19,054 nt of DNA from Bacillota bacterium (GCA_023443705.1 JAEZTD010000236.1:1-19054), one strand, 5' to 3'. Shown: positions 6,004 to 13,192, counted from the stretch's first letter. A program made the numbers and translations. Notes: generated by a model not told the origin, from the letters alone.

Positions 6004-8357
6004 TAGGCCGTCACTCCTTTGATGTCGCGAAGGTGGTTGTTGTCGTAGCGGTTCGGGCGAACCATCAGGTAGATTCCGCCGGCCAGCGCGAGAAGCGCCA
6101 GCAGTGTACCGAAGGTGAAGCCCTGGGTGAACGAGATGCCGATCTGGTAGAAGATGAAGGCCACGACATAGGCGAACACGGTCAGGTAGCCGATGGCGAT
6201 CCACGTCCACTTGCGGGAGTTCATCTCGCGGCTGATGGCACCGATGGCCGCGAAGCAGGGCGCGCACAGGAGGTTGAACAAGAGGAAGCTGAAGGCCGAA
6301 AGCGCGGTGAAGTGGGCCGCGATCGGGGCCAGACCGCCGAAAACGCCTTCTTCGACCATGCCCAGCGCGTCGCCCGCCACACCGTAGAGCACGCCGAACA
6401 CGCCGACGACCTCTTCCTTCGCGATCAGGCCCATGATCGTCGCCACGGTGGACTGCCAGTTGCCAAAGCCCAGCGGCGCGAAGATCACGGAGATGGCGCT
6501 GCCCACGCGGGCCAGCATCGAGTGGTCCATGTCCTCCACCATGCCGAATACGCCGTCCGTCCAGCCGAAGCCGGAGGTGAACCAGACGAAAACGCTGGCG
6601 AGCAGGATGACCGTGCCCGCGCGTTTGATGAAGGACCAGCCGCGCTCCCAGGTGGAGCGGAGCACGTTGACCCCGGAAGGCACGTGGTAGGCGGGCAGTT
6701 CCATGACAAACGGCGCCGGGTCGCCCGCGAAGGCCTTCGTCTTCTTTAGGATCACGCCGGAGACGACCACCGCCGCCACGCCGATAAAGTAGGCGCTGGG
6801 CGCGACCCACCACGCGCCGCCGAACAGCGCGCCGGCGATCAGCCCGACGATGGGCATCTTCGCGCCGCAGGGGATAAAGGTGGTGGTCATGATGGTCATG
6901 CGCCGGTCGCGCTCGTTTTCAATGGTTCGGGACGCCATGACGCCCGGCACGCCGCAGCCGGCGCCGATCAGCATCGGGATGAAGCTCTTGCCCGAAAGGC
7001 CGAAGCGGCGGAACACGCGGTCCATGATGAAGGCGACCCGCGCCATGTAACCCACGTCCTCGAGGAGCGCCAGCATCAAAAACAGGATCAGCATCTGCGG
7101 CACGAAGCCCAATACCGCGCCCACGCCGCCGACGATGCCGTCAAGGACCAGGCTCTTAAGCCAGTCCACGGTGCCCGCGGCATCCAGCCAGCCCTCGACG
7201 ACCACCGGGACGCCGGGTACCCAAACGCCGTAGGCGGCGGGGTCGGGCTCCTCGGCGCCGGTAAACTCCGGCGCTTCTTCGAGAGCGCCTTCCTCGAACT
7301 CGGCGTAGGCGGCCTGGTAGGCCTCGTCGGCCTCTTTGGCCTCTTCGTACCCGCCGACGGCCTCCTCATACTGGCCTGCGCCGATCCCGAGGAAGTGCCA
7401 GCCGTCGCCGAAAACGCCGTCGTTGGCCCAGTCGGTGGCGACGCCGCCGACAGTGGTGATGGCGATGAAGTACACGAGGAACATGACGAGCGCGAAGATC
7501 GGCAGCGCCAGCACGCGGTTTGTCACCACCCGGTCAATCCTGTCGGAGGCGGTGTGGCCGCCCCGGTTCTTCTTTTTGACCGCCGCAGTCATCACCTGCG
7601 CGATGAACGCGTAGCGCTGGTTGGTGATGATGGACTCGGCGTCGTCGTCCATCTCCGCCTCGCAGGCGCGGATGTCCCGCTCGATGTGGTCCAGGGTCGC
7701 CTGGGGCAGGTTCAGCTGCGCGATGACCTTTTCGTCGCGCTCAAAGAGTTTGATGGCATACCAGCGGGTGCGCGCCCCGTCGACCTTGCCCTCGATGGCC
7801 TCCTCGATGTGGGCGATGGCGTGCTCTACGCTGCCGTTAAACACGTGGGGCGGTTCGGTCTTTTGACCCTTCGCTGCGATCTCCGCCGCGCGGGCGGCGG
7901 CGGCTTGGGAGCCCTCGCCCTTCAGTGCGGAGGTCTCGACCACCTCGCAGCCCAGCGCCTGGCCGAGCTTTGAAAGGTCGATGCGGTCGCCGTTTTTTCG
8001 CACCACGTCGATCATGTTGAGCGCCACCACCACCGGAATGCCCAGCTCGGTCAGCTGGGTGGTGAGGTAGAGGTTGCGCTCGATGTTGGTGCCATCCACG
8101 ATGTTGAGGATCGCGTCGGGCTTTTCGCGGACGAGGTAGTTCCGCGTCACGACCTCTTCCAGTGTGTAGGGCGACAGCGAATAGACACCCGGCAGGTCCT
8201 GAACGACCACGTCGGGCCTGCCCTTGAGCTTGCCTTCCTTCTTCTCCACAGTGACCCCCGGCCAGTTGCCCACGTACTGGTTACTGCCGGTGAGGTCGTT
8301 GAACATGGTGGTCTTGCCGGAGTTCGGGTTGCCGGCCAGCGCAATTTTTACGGGCAT
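6003..8357 (-). CDS. feoB: ferrous iron transport protein B
   Basis: A 784-residue inner-membrane Fe(II) transporter with an N-terminal G domain: G1 'GNPNSGKT' (9-16), G2-region threonine in 'NWPGVTVEKKEG', G3 'DLPG' (54-57), G4 'NMID' (114-117) and G5 'TSALKG' (142-147). A helical linker and the polytopic membrane domain with gate motifs follow, including 'GFVPQMLILF', 'GCGVPGVMASRT', 'FIPCGAKMPIVG' and 'NLLCAPCFAAIGAI'. I start it at 8357, where GAGGGGGAG is well spaced and the protein begins MPVKIALAGNPN; an in-frame ATG at 8390 adds 11 residues but has a weaker site. It is longer than many FeoBs because of an acidic, Tyr/Ala-rich insertion (about residues 325-385) after the first membrane helix. 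It lies between two FeoA genes and the Cys-rich partner. Confidence 0.97.
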   Translation of the reverse strand: MPVKIALAGNPNSGKTTMFNDLTGSNQYVGNWPGVTVEKKEGKLKGRPDVVVQDLPGVYSLSPYTLEEVVTRNYLVREKPDAILNIVDGTNIERNLYLTTQLTELGIPVVVALNMIDVVRKNGDRIDLSKLGQALGCEVVETSALKGEGSQAAAARAAEIAAKGQKTEPPHVFNGSVEHAIAHIEEAIEGKVDGARTRWYAIKLFERDEKVIAQLNLPQATLDHIERDIRACEAEMDDDAESIITNQRYAFIAQVMTAAVKKKNRGGHTASDRIDRVVTNRVLALPIFALVMFLVYFIAITTVGGVATDWANDGVFGDGWHFLGIGAGQYEEAVGGYEEAKEADEAYQAAYAEFEEGALEEAPEFTGAEEPDPAAYGVWVPGVPVVVEGWLDAAGTVDWLKSLVLDGIVGGVGAVLGFVPQMLILFLMLALLEDVGYMARVAFIMDRVFRRFGLSGKSFIPMLIGAGCGVPGVMASRTIENERDRRMTIMTTTFIPCGAKMPIVGLIAGALFGGAWWVAPSAYFIGVAAVVVSGVILKKTKAFAGDPAPFVMELPAYHVPSGVNVLRSTWERGWSFIKRAGTVILLASVFVWFTSGFGWTDGVFGMVEDMDHSMLARVGSAISVIFAPLGFGNWQSTVATIMGLIAKEEVVGVFGVLYGVAGDALGMVEEGVFGGLAPIAAHFTALSAFSFLLFNLLCAPCFAAIGAISREMNSRKWTWIAIGYLTVFAYVVAFIFYQIGISFTQGFTFGTLLALLALAGGIYLMVRPNRYDNNHLRDIKGVTA

Positions 8358-8427
8358 TTCGCTCTCCCCCTCGTTTCTATTCCATCGCATGAAGTCCTCG
8401 CGGCTGGTAACCCGCTTCGGCGTCCTG

Positions 8428-8652
8428 TCATCCTTCCACCTGGATCATCGCGGCGTCGGCCTTGCGCACGCTCAGTTCGTATCCGCGCACGGTCAGCTCC
8501 ATCGGGTCGCCCAGCGGCGCCAGCTTGCGCACGGTCACCTCCGCGCCCTTGGTCAGCCCCATGTCCATGATCCGGCGCTTGGTCGCGCCTTCGCCGGTCA
8601 GCTTCAAGACCCGGACGGTCTCGCCCACCTTCGCATCCCTCAGCGTCTTCAT
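8428..8652 (-). CDS. feoA: FeoA family protein (FeoB-proximal copy)
   Basis: A 74-residue SH3-like FeoA protein. The family pattern is clear: 'LRDAKVGETVRVLKLTGEGATKRRIMDMGLTKGAEVTVRKLAPLGDPMELTVRGYELSVRKADAAMIQV', with the 'RR.MDMGL.KG' helix-turn and 'GDP.E..VRGYELSLR'-type C-terminal strands. FeoA is a small cytoplasmic protein needed for FeoB-mediated Fe(II) uptake, probably through contact with the FeoB G domain. It is the second gene of the operon, 21 bp after another FeoA-like gene and 70 bp before feoB. An AGGGGGG site lies about 7 nt upstream of the ATG. Confidence 0.93.
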   Translation of the reverse strand: MKTLRDAKVGETVRVLKLTGEGATKRRIMDMGLTKGAEVTVRKLAPLGDPMELTVRGYELSVRKADAAMIQVEG

Positions 8653-8673
8653 CCCTTCGCCCCCCCTAATAAA

Positions 8674-8886
8674 TTAAATCATGATCCGGGTCGCCATGCC
8701 CCGGTCGAGTGCAATGCGGCTGTCCTTGACCGAGAGGATCATATTCCCGCCGATTTCGCTCACCACGGTCACCGGTTCGCCCACCACAAAGCCGAGCTCC
8801 GCCAGGTGCCGGCGCACGTCGTCCCGGCCGGTGACCTTTCGGATGATGTTGGTCTCTCCCGCCCTTGCCATCGTCAGCGGCATCAT
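8674..8886 (-). CDS. feoA: FeoA family protein (promoter-proximal copy)
   Basis: A 70-residue FeoA-like protein: 'GETNIIRKVTGRDDVRRHLAELGFVVGEPVTVVSEIGGNMILSVKDSRIALDRGMATRIMI'. It keeps the 'R.HL.ELGF..GE.V.VV' helix and the 'RIALDRGMA..I' C-terminal strand. It is diverged from the FeoA at 8428-8652 and lacks that copy's 'GDP.E..VRGYE' segment, having the shorter 'GGNMILSVKDSRIALD' form. Paired FeoA genes before feoB are known in Clostridia; the division of labour is unclear. Two adjacent ATGs (8886 and 8883) are possible starts, with GGAGG 5 or 8 nt upstream. It is the first gene of the operon, directly after the operator-like repeats. Confidence 0.88.
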   Translation of the reverse strand: MMPLTMARAGETNIIRKVTGRDDVRRHLAELGFVVGEPVTVVSEIGGNMILSVKDSRIALDRGMATRIMI

Positions 8887-8901
8887 GATCGCCTCCGTAA
8901 A

Positions 8902-8971
8902 TTAGCTTGATCTAACAAAAGTAAGCTATGGCTAACCCTTGGGCCAAAGCAATGGTTAGCAAATGCTAACC
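8902..8971 (-). promoter_or_regulatory. three iron-box-like inverted repeats upstream of feo
   Basis: Three related 14-bp elements of the form TTAGC-N4-GCTAA lie between the transcription start and the first gene: TTAGCTTGATCTAA (8902-8915), TAAGCTATGGCTAA (8922-8935) and TTAGCAAATGCTAA (8956-8969). The last sits inside the 18-bp palindrome GGTTAGCAAATGCTAACC (8954-8971) with 8-bp arms. The half-site resembles the DtxR/IdeR-type TTAGG...CCTAA iron box more than a Fur box. The best copy lies just after the predicted start of transcription, a position suited to repression by a metal-bound regulator. The regulator is not encoded in the window. Confidence 0.6.
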
Positions 8972-8981
8972 CTCCGGCCAG

Positions 8982-9011
8982 AGTATAGCATCGAACACTC
9001 CGCCGTGTCAA
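8982..9011 (-). promoter_or_regulatory. promoter of the feo operon
   Basis: On the minus strand: a perfect -35 TTGACA (9006-9011), an 18-bp spacer and a -10 TATACT (8982-8987) preceded by TGC, an extended -10. This is the closest to consensus of the promoters in the window. Predicted start near 8975, giving a leader of about 90 nt that contains the three inverted repeats. Confidence 0.8.
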
Positions 9012-9088
9012 CGTAAACCCGGCCGGTTTTCTAATGTTTAACGTGGGGCAAAACGGGGTAAGCCGTATGCGGCGCATGGACAAAGGAC

Positions 9089-9118
9089 AAAAAGGGAAGC
9101 CCCCTTCCATTCCGGGGC
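9089..9118 (-). terminator. possible terminator after the AlkZ-related gene
   Basis: On the minus strand a short stem GCCCC/GGGGC (9114-9118 with 9099-9103) is followed after a few bases by TTTTT (9089-9093). It lies 31 bases after the stop codon at 9150. The stem is short, so this is tentative. Confidence 0.4.
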
Positions 9119-9149
9119 GCGAATTGTTATAATGTAGGCAACGGGCCTG

Positions 9150-9797
9150 TCAGATGCGGAGAAGCCGCTCCGCGCTCTGCCGGTCTATGCCGGGGCAGAG
9201 GGACAGAATGTGTTTCGTCATGCGCGCGAGGGACTCGGCCGGGTCCTCCGAATACGCGGCGCGGGTCATGGGCCCAAAGGCCCGGTCTGCGGTAGCGTAG
9301 CGGCTGATGCCCCAGCCGTAGGGGCGGCCGAAGGCATCGAGTTTGAAGTCGAAGCCGACAATCACCGCGTCCGTGGACATCATCAGCGCGGTGATCGCCC
9401 GGTCGAAGCCCTCCGGCGCGGCGGATTTGAGTTCCACGGTGGAGCGGGGCGCGGCCTCGATCCGGTCGTAGAGCCGTTTCGAAAGGTGGGGCAGACGGCC
9501 GTCCTCGTACCGCGCGTCAAAGTCCATCCCGTCGCGGCGGAAATTGCACAGCGCCGGGAACCACTCGTTGCTGACGAAGCCGGCATTTTTGCGGAAGAAT
9601 TTCCCGTAGGCGAAGCGGCCGATTGCCTGCTGCCGCCATTCCCAGGGGCCTTCGACGTCCCTGGCGAACCAGAATTCCGGCGGCGTCAGTTCTTCGGCGG
9701 ACAGGCCTTCCACCTCGGAGTGCGAAAAGGGCAAAAAGCCCAGTTCATCGACCCGCCGTACGAGATCCTCCGCGCTTCGAATGGGCTGAAACCGCAT
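9150..9797 (-). CDS. AlkZ-related uncharacterised protein
   Basis: A 215-residue soluble protein with no signal peptide or membrane segment. It begins 'MRFQPIRSAEDLVRRVDELGFLPF' and contains 'TPPEFWFARDVEGPWEWR', 'AYGKFFRKNAGFVSNEWFPALCNFRRDGMDFDARYEDG' (split here only as motifs) and 'GRPYGWGISRYATADRAFG'. These match, from memory, a Clostridia family annotated as AlkZ-related. The link to AlkZ DNA glycosylases is distant and no activity should be assumed. The start at 9797 follows GGGGAGGG at good spacing; an upstream in-frame ATG at 9818 would precede the predicted transcription start near 9814. It is monocistronic and divergent from the oxygen-defence operon. Confidence 0.6.
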   Translation of the reverse strand: MRFQPIRSAEDLVRRVDELGFLPFSHSEVEGLSAEELTPPEFWFARDVEGPWEWRQQAIGRFAYGKFFRKNAGFVSNEWFPALCNFRRDGMDFDARYEDGRLPHLSKRLYDRIEAAPRSTVELKSAAPEGFDRAITALMMSTDAVIVGFDFKLDAFGRPYGWGISRYATADRAFGPMTRAAYSEDPAESLARMTKHILSLCPGIDRQSAERLLRI

Positions 9798-9820
9798 GAC
9801 CATCCCTCCCCGATGCAACC

Positions 9821-9850
9821 GTTATACCAGCGGCGGGGGGCGGCTGTCAA
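9821..9850 (-). promoter_or_regulatory. promoter of the AlkZ-related gene
   Basis: On the minus strand: -35 TTGACA (9845-9850), an 18-bp spacer, and -10 TATAAC (9821-9826) preceded by TGG. The predicted start near 9814 gives a very short leader before the ATG at 9797, which supports that start codon. Confidence 0.75.
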
Positions 9851-9872
9851 GCCGAAAAGGTCGAAGCAAACC

Positions 9873-9891
9873 TTAAACACAGTATGTTCAA
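9873..9891 (+). promoter_or_regulatory. candidate operator before the flavodiiron operon
   Basis: An imperfect 19-bp palindrome, TTAAAC-N7-GTTCAA, overlaps the only -10-like hexamer seen in this gap (TATGTT, 9883-9888). No good -35 is visible. The position between the divergent promoter and the GTG start at 9919 suits a redox-responsive regulator, but the sequence does not match an operator I can name. Confidence 0.35.
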
Positions 9892-9918
9892 TCAAAAAGT
9901 CCTGAAGGGGGCCTTACG

Positions 9919-12717
9919 GTGAAGACACTCACGCTGGCGGACGGACTCACCTATTGCGGCGTACTCGACCCGAACCTTTCCGTGTTTGACATCGTCATGA
10001 AAACCCGGTACGGCACCACCTACAACGCCTACGTGCTGAAGGGGACTGAAAAGACCGCCCTGATCGAGACCGCCAAGCACGTGTTCCTGGACGAGTACAT
10101 GGCGTCCCTTTCGAGCCTGGTGGATGTACGGGCGATCGATTACATCATCGTCAGCCACACCGAGCCCGACCACGCGGGCTCCATCGAGCACCTGCTGAAC
10201 CTGAACCCGGACATTCAGATCGTCGGCACTGCCACGGCGCTCGGGTTTCTCGAGCACATCGTCAACCGTGACTTTAAAGGCGTTCCGGTCAAAGACGGGG
10301 ACAGGCTTTCCCTCGGCGGAAAGACGCTTACGTTCATGCCGCTGCCCAACCTCCACTGGCCGGACACCATGTTCAGCTACATCGAGGAGGACAAAGCCCT
10401 CATCACCTGCGACGCCTTCGGCGCCCACTACAGCCACCCGGCGATCCTCCGAAGCGCCGTGACGGACGAGGCTGGCTATCTGGACGCGCTCAAATACTAC
10501 TTTGACGGCATCATCGGCCCCTTCAAAAAGCCCTACATGACCGCCGCCCTCGAGCGCATCAAGGGCCTCGACATCCGCTTGATCCTGACCGGCCACGGCC
10601 CGGTATTGGACAGCCATGTGGCCGAAACCATCGACCGCTACGCCGCGTGGTGCGAAGCGGAAGGCCCCTTCAAAAAGAAGGCGGTCGTCGTCCCTTACGT
10701 CAGCGCCTACGGCTACACGAGAATGCTGGCGGAGGCCATCGAAAAGGGCCTGAAAGGCGCGGGCGACATTGACGTGCGGCTGCATGACCTGGTGGCGGAG
10801 GGCCCGGAAGCGGCGCTTCAGGAGATCCCCTGGGCCGACGGCTTCCTCATCGGCACGCCCACGCTGGTGGGCGAGGCGCTCCCGCCCATCAGGAACATCG
10901 TCAGCGAGCTTTTGCCGCCGGTGGTTAAGGGGAAGTACGCCAGCGCGTTTGGCAGCTACGGCTGGAGCGGCGAGGCTGTGCCCCACATCTTGGAGCGGCT
11001 CAAGCAGCTCCGGCTGAACGTGGTGGAAGGCCTGCGCGTGCGCTTCAAGCCCGACGATAACGAGCTGGAGGAAGCCCGCGCTTTCGGCGAGAAGTTCGGG
11101 CGGCTGGTCTTGGGCGAAGCGGCGGAGAAGCCCGCCGCGAAGGCGGAGCCTTCGCAGAAGGTGCGCTGCACGGTCTGTAGCGCCGTCTTTGACGCGTCTC
11201 TTGACGTGTGCCCTGTGTGCGGCGCGAAGCGGGACAAGTTCGTGCCGGTGGAGGAAGAAGCGGCCGCCGCGAAGGCGGAACCCGCGAAGAAGGTGCGCTG
11301 CACGGTCTGTAACGCCGTCTTCGACGCGTCCCTTGACGTGTGCCCGGTGTGCGGCGCGAAAAAGGACAAGTTCGTGCCCGCAGAGGGCGAAGCGCCCGCC
11401 GCGAAGCTGCCGGAGAAGCCTGCGGCGACCGGCGCAAATCGGGTGCGCTGCCTGATCTGTGGCGAAATTCTGGACGCGGACACCGAAATCTGCCCGGTGT
11501 GCGGCGCGGGGAAGGAGAGCCTTGTCCCCTACAGGGAGGAAGCCCCCGCCTACAGAAGGGACACGGACGAGCGCTTCCTCATCATCGGCGGCGGCGCGGC
11601 GGGCTACAACGCGGCGAAGGCCATTCGCGAGCGCAACAAGACCTGCGCCATCGTCATACTCGCACAGGAAGATGACCTGCCCTACAACCGGCCGATGCTG
11701 ACCAAGACCCTGCTGGAGGACTTCCATTGCGACCGGATCGCCATCAGCCCCCGGACGTGGTATGAGGAGCAGCACATCACGCTTCTGACGGGCGTCGCCG
11801 CTACGGCGGTGGACCCGGAAATGAAGCGGGTGACCACCGACACCGGCGCGGTGGTGGCTTACGACAAGCTGATCTACGCGGCCGGCGCGCGCTGCTTCCG
11901 CCCGCCGATCCCCGGGATGGATCTGGACAACGTCATTACCCTTCGGAGCGCGAAAGACGCGCTCAAGATTGAGGCGCTGCTGCCCGGCGTCAAAAACGCG
12001 GTGGTCATCGGCGGCGGGGTGCTGGGCATCGAGGCGGCGTGGGAAATCCACAGAAGCGGCGCCAAAGTGACCGTGATTGAAACCATGCCCCGCATCATGC
12101 CGCGCCAACTGGACGAGGGCGCGGCCAGGACGCTTTCGATGATCATGGAGAAGAAGGGGCTCGCGCTCAGGACGGGTGCGGCGGTCTGCCGGATCGAGGG
12201 CGAGATCAGGGCTGAGCGGGTGGTTCTGAAGTCCGGCGAGGAATTCCCGGCGGACCTTGTGATCGTCTCCACCGGCATCGTACCCAACGCCGAGGTCCTC
12301 GCCGCCGCCGGCGCCCAGGTGAACCGCGCCGTTGTGGTGGACAGCCACATGCGAACGAGCCTTGCGGACATCTACGCCGCGGGGGACTGCGCCGTATGCG
12401 GCAGCGTCAACTTCGCGCTCTGGGCGCAGGCGGTGGACATGGGCCATGTGGCCGGCGCCAACGCCGCGGGCGACGAAGCCGAGTACCACGGCATCACCGG
12501 GGCGCTGACCCTGAACGCGCTGGACACCGCGCTCTATGCCGTCGGCGAGCACGGCGAGAGCGGCGCCTACCGCGCGGAGGAGACGCGCGACGACGAAAAG
12601 GGCTTCTACGAGAAGCGCTACTTCCGCGGCGACCGGCTGGCCGGATTCATCCTCATCGGGGATCTTTCCCGGCTCGCCGAGCTCAATAAGGCCTATGAAG
12701 GCCGCGCCGGTATCTGA
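9919..12717 (+). CDS. flavodiiron protein / triple rubredoxin / NAD(P)H:rubredoxin oxidoreductase fusion
   Basis: A 932-residue multidomain oxygen (or NO) reductase. Residues 1-250 form the metallo-beta-lactamase-like diiron domain with all ligands: H80-x-E82-x-D84-H85, H146, D165 and H226. Residues about 254-400 are the FMN-binding flavodoxin domain ('PYVSAYGYTRML', 'GTPTLVGEALPP', 'FGSYGWSGEAV'). Three short-spaced rubredoxin-like modules follow, each CxxC-x10-CPVCGA: C417/C420/C431/C434, C461/C464/C475/C478 and C511/C514/C525/C528, separated by Ala/Lys/Pro/Glu linkers. Residues about 551-932 are a pyridine-nucleotide-disulfide-type NROR with FAD motif 'IIGGGAAG', NAD motif 'VIGGGVLGIEAA' and late FAD motif 'DIYAAGDCA'. 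It should reduce O2 to water with NAD(P)H in one chain. The start is GTG with GAAGGGGG upstream. It forms an operon with desulfoferrodoxin 38 bp downstream. Confidence 0.93.
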   Translation: MKTLTLADGLTYCGVLDPNLSVFDIVMKTRYGTTYNAYVLKGTEKTALIETAKHVFLDEYMASLSSLVDVRAIDYIIVSHTEPDHAGSIEHLLNLNPDIQIVGTATALGFLEHIVNRDFKGVPVKDGDRLSLGGKTLTFMPLPNLHWPDTMFSYIEEDKALITCDAFGAHYSHPAILRSAVTDEAGYLDALKYYFDGIIGPFKKPYMTAALERIKGLDIRLILTGHGPVLDSHVAETIDRYAAWCEAEGPFKKKAVVVPYVSAYGYTRMLAEAIEKGLKGAGDIDVRLHDLVAEGPEAALQEIPWADGFLIGTPTLVGEALPPIRNIVSELLPPVVKGKYASAFGSYGWSGEAVPHILERLKQLRLNVVEGLRVRFKPDDNELEEARAFGEKFGRLVLGEAAEKPAAKAEPSQKVRCTVCSAVFDASLDVCPVCGAKRDKFVPVEEEAAAAKAEPAKKVRCTVCNAVFDASLDVCPVCGAKKDKFVPAEGEAPAAKLPEKPAATGANRVRCLICGEILDADTEICPVCGAGKESLVPYREEAPAYRRDTDERFLIIGGGAAGYNAAKAIRERNKTCAIVILAQEDDLPYNRPMLTKTLLEDFHCDRIAISPRTWYEEQHITLLTGVAATAVDPEMKRVTTDTGAVVAYDKLIYAAGARCFRPPIPGMDLDNVITLRSAKDALKIEALLPGVKNAVVIGGGVLGIEAAWEIHRSGAKVTVIETMPRIMPRQLDEGAARTLSMIMEKKGLALRTGAAVCRIEGEIRAERVVLKSGEEFPADLVIVSTGIVPNAEVLAAAGAQVNRAVVVDSHMRTSLADIYAAGDCAVCGSVNFALWAQAVDMGHVAGANAAGDEAEYHGITGALTLNALDTALYAVGEHGESGAYRAEETRDDEKGFYEKRYFRGDRLAGFILIGDLSRLAELNKAYEGRAGI
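11161..11378 (+). repeat. tandem duplication of a rubredoxin-module coding segment
   Basis: The 86 bases at 11161-11246 and 11293-11378 differ at only seven positions, with a period of 132 bp (44 codons, in frame). The third module, starting near 11443, is much more diverged. Codon-level identity this high points to a recent in-frame duplication within the flavodiiron fusion gene. Confidence 0.85.
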
Positions 12718-12755
12718 CCAAGGGGCAAAACGGACAAAAAAGAGGAGGAATCTGT

Positions 12756-13142
12756 ATGTCCATGTGCGAATCCCGTTTCTTTGTCTGCAAGCATTGCGGC
12801 AACCTCATCGGCCTGATCAACTGCTCGGGCGCGCCCATCACCTGCTGCGGCGAGCACATGACCGAGCTGATCCCCGGCAGCGTCGACGCCAGCCAGGAGA
12901 AGCACGTGCCGGTGGTCACCGTGGACGGCAGCACCGTTACCGTCGAAATCGGCGCCGTGGCGCACCCGATGACAGAGGAACACTACATCGAGTGGATCTA
13001 CCTCGAAACCACCAACGGCGGACAGCGCAAGGTATTGAAGCCCGGCGAAGCTGCGAAGGCCACCTTCGCGCTGACCGACGGAAAGCCCGTCAGCGCCTAC
13101 GCCTACTGCAACCTGCACGGGCTGTGGCGGAAAATGATCTAG
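12756..13142 (+). CDS. dfx: desulfoferrodoxin (superoxide reductase)
   Basis: A 128-residue two-iron superoxide reductase, which reduces superoxide to hydrogen peroxide without making O2. The N-terminal desulforedoxin-like domain has the Fe(Cys)4 ligands C11, C14, C30 and C31 ('CKHCG', 'TCCGEHM'). The catalytic domain has the conserved E48-K49-H50 ('EKHVPVV'), H70 and H76 ('AHPMTEEHYIEW'), and C118/H121 ('YCNLHGLW'), giving the complete four-His, one-Cys iron site. The ATG at 12756 follows AGAGGAGG at 7 nt. Being second in the operon, it can plausibly draw electrons from the rubredoxin/NROR part of the upstream fusion. A hairpin begins 2 nt after its stop codon and no T-rich terminator is visible. 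Confidence 0.96.
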   Translation: MSMCESRFFVCKHCGNLIGLINCSGAPITCCGEHMTELIPGSVDASQEKHVPVVTVDGSTVTVEIGAVAHPMTEEHYIEWIYLETTNGGQRKVLKPGEAAKATFALTDGKPVSAYAYCNLHGLWRKMI

Positions 13143-13143
13143 G

Positions 13144-13176
13144 GCAATGAAATCTGCTGACGCATCTTTTCATTGC
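13144..13176 (+). repeat. GAAA/TTTC hairpin after dfx, related to 5585-5651
   Basis: A perfect 9-bp inverted repeat GCAATGAAA/TTTCATTGC (13144-13152 with 13168-13176) with a 15-nt loop tctgctgacgcatct. It shares the inner GAAA/TTTC pairs and a Y-C-Y-GCT..GC-R-T loop pattern with the two hairpins at 5585-5651, but has a different, still complementary, outer stem. It starts one base after the TAG at 13140-13142. Confidence 0.7.
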
Positions 13177-13192
13177 GTTGGAAAGCCGGTTT

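Noticed and set aside
5854..6813. Long minus-strand frame ending with the Cys-rich membrane protein
   Set aside because: Only its last 49 codons are a gene; the upstream part is an out-of-frame read of feoB with Arg/Gly/His-rich nonsense.
9128..9133. Perfect TATAAT on the plus strand
   Set aside because: No acceptable -35 at 16-18 bp, and it would only transcribe antisense to the AlkZ-related gene; probably chance.
9892..12552. Very long open frame (886 codons) on the minus strand
   Set aside because: It is the antisense shadow of the flavodiiron fusion gene: composition is His/Arg/Val/Gly-rich with no domains, which is usual opposite GC-rich coding sequence with strong third-position bias.
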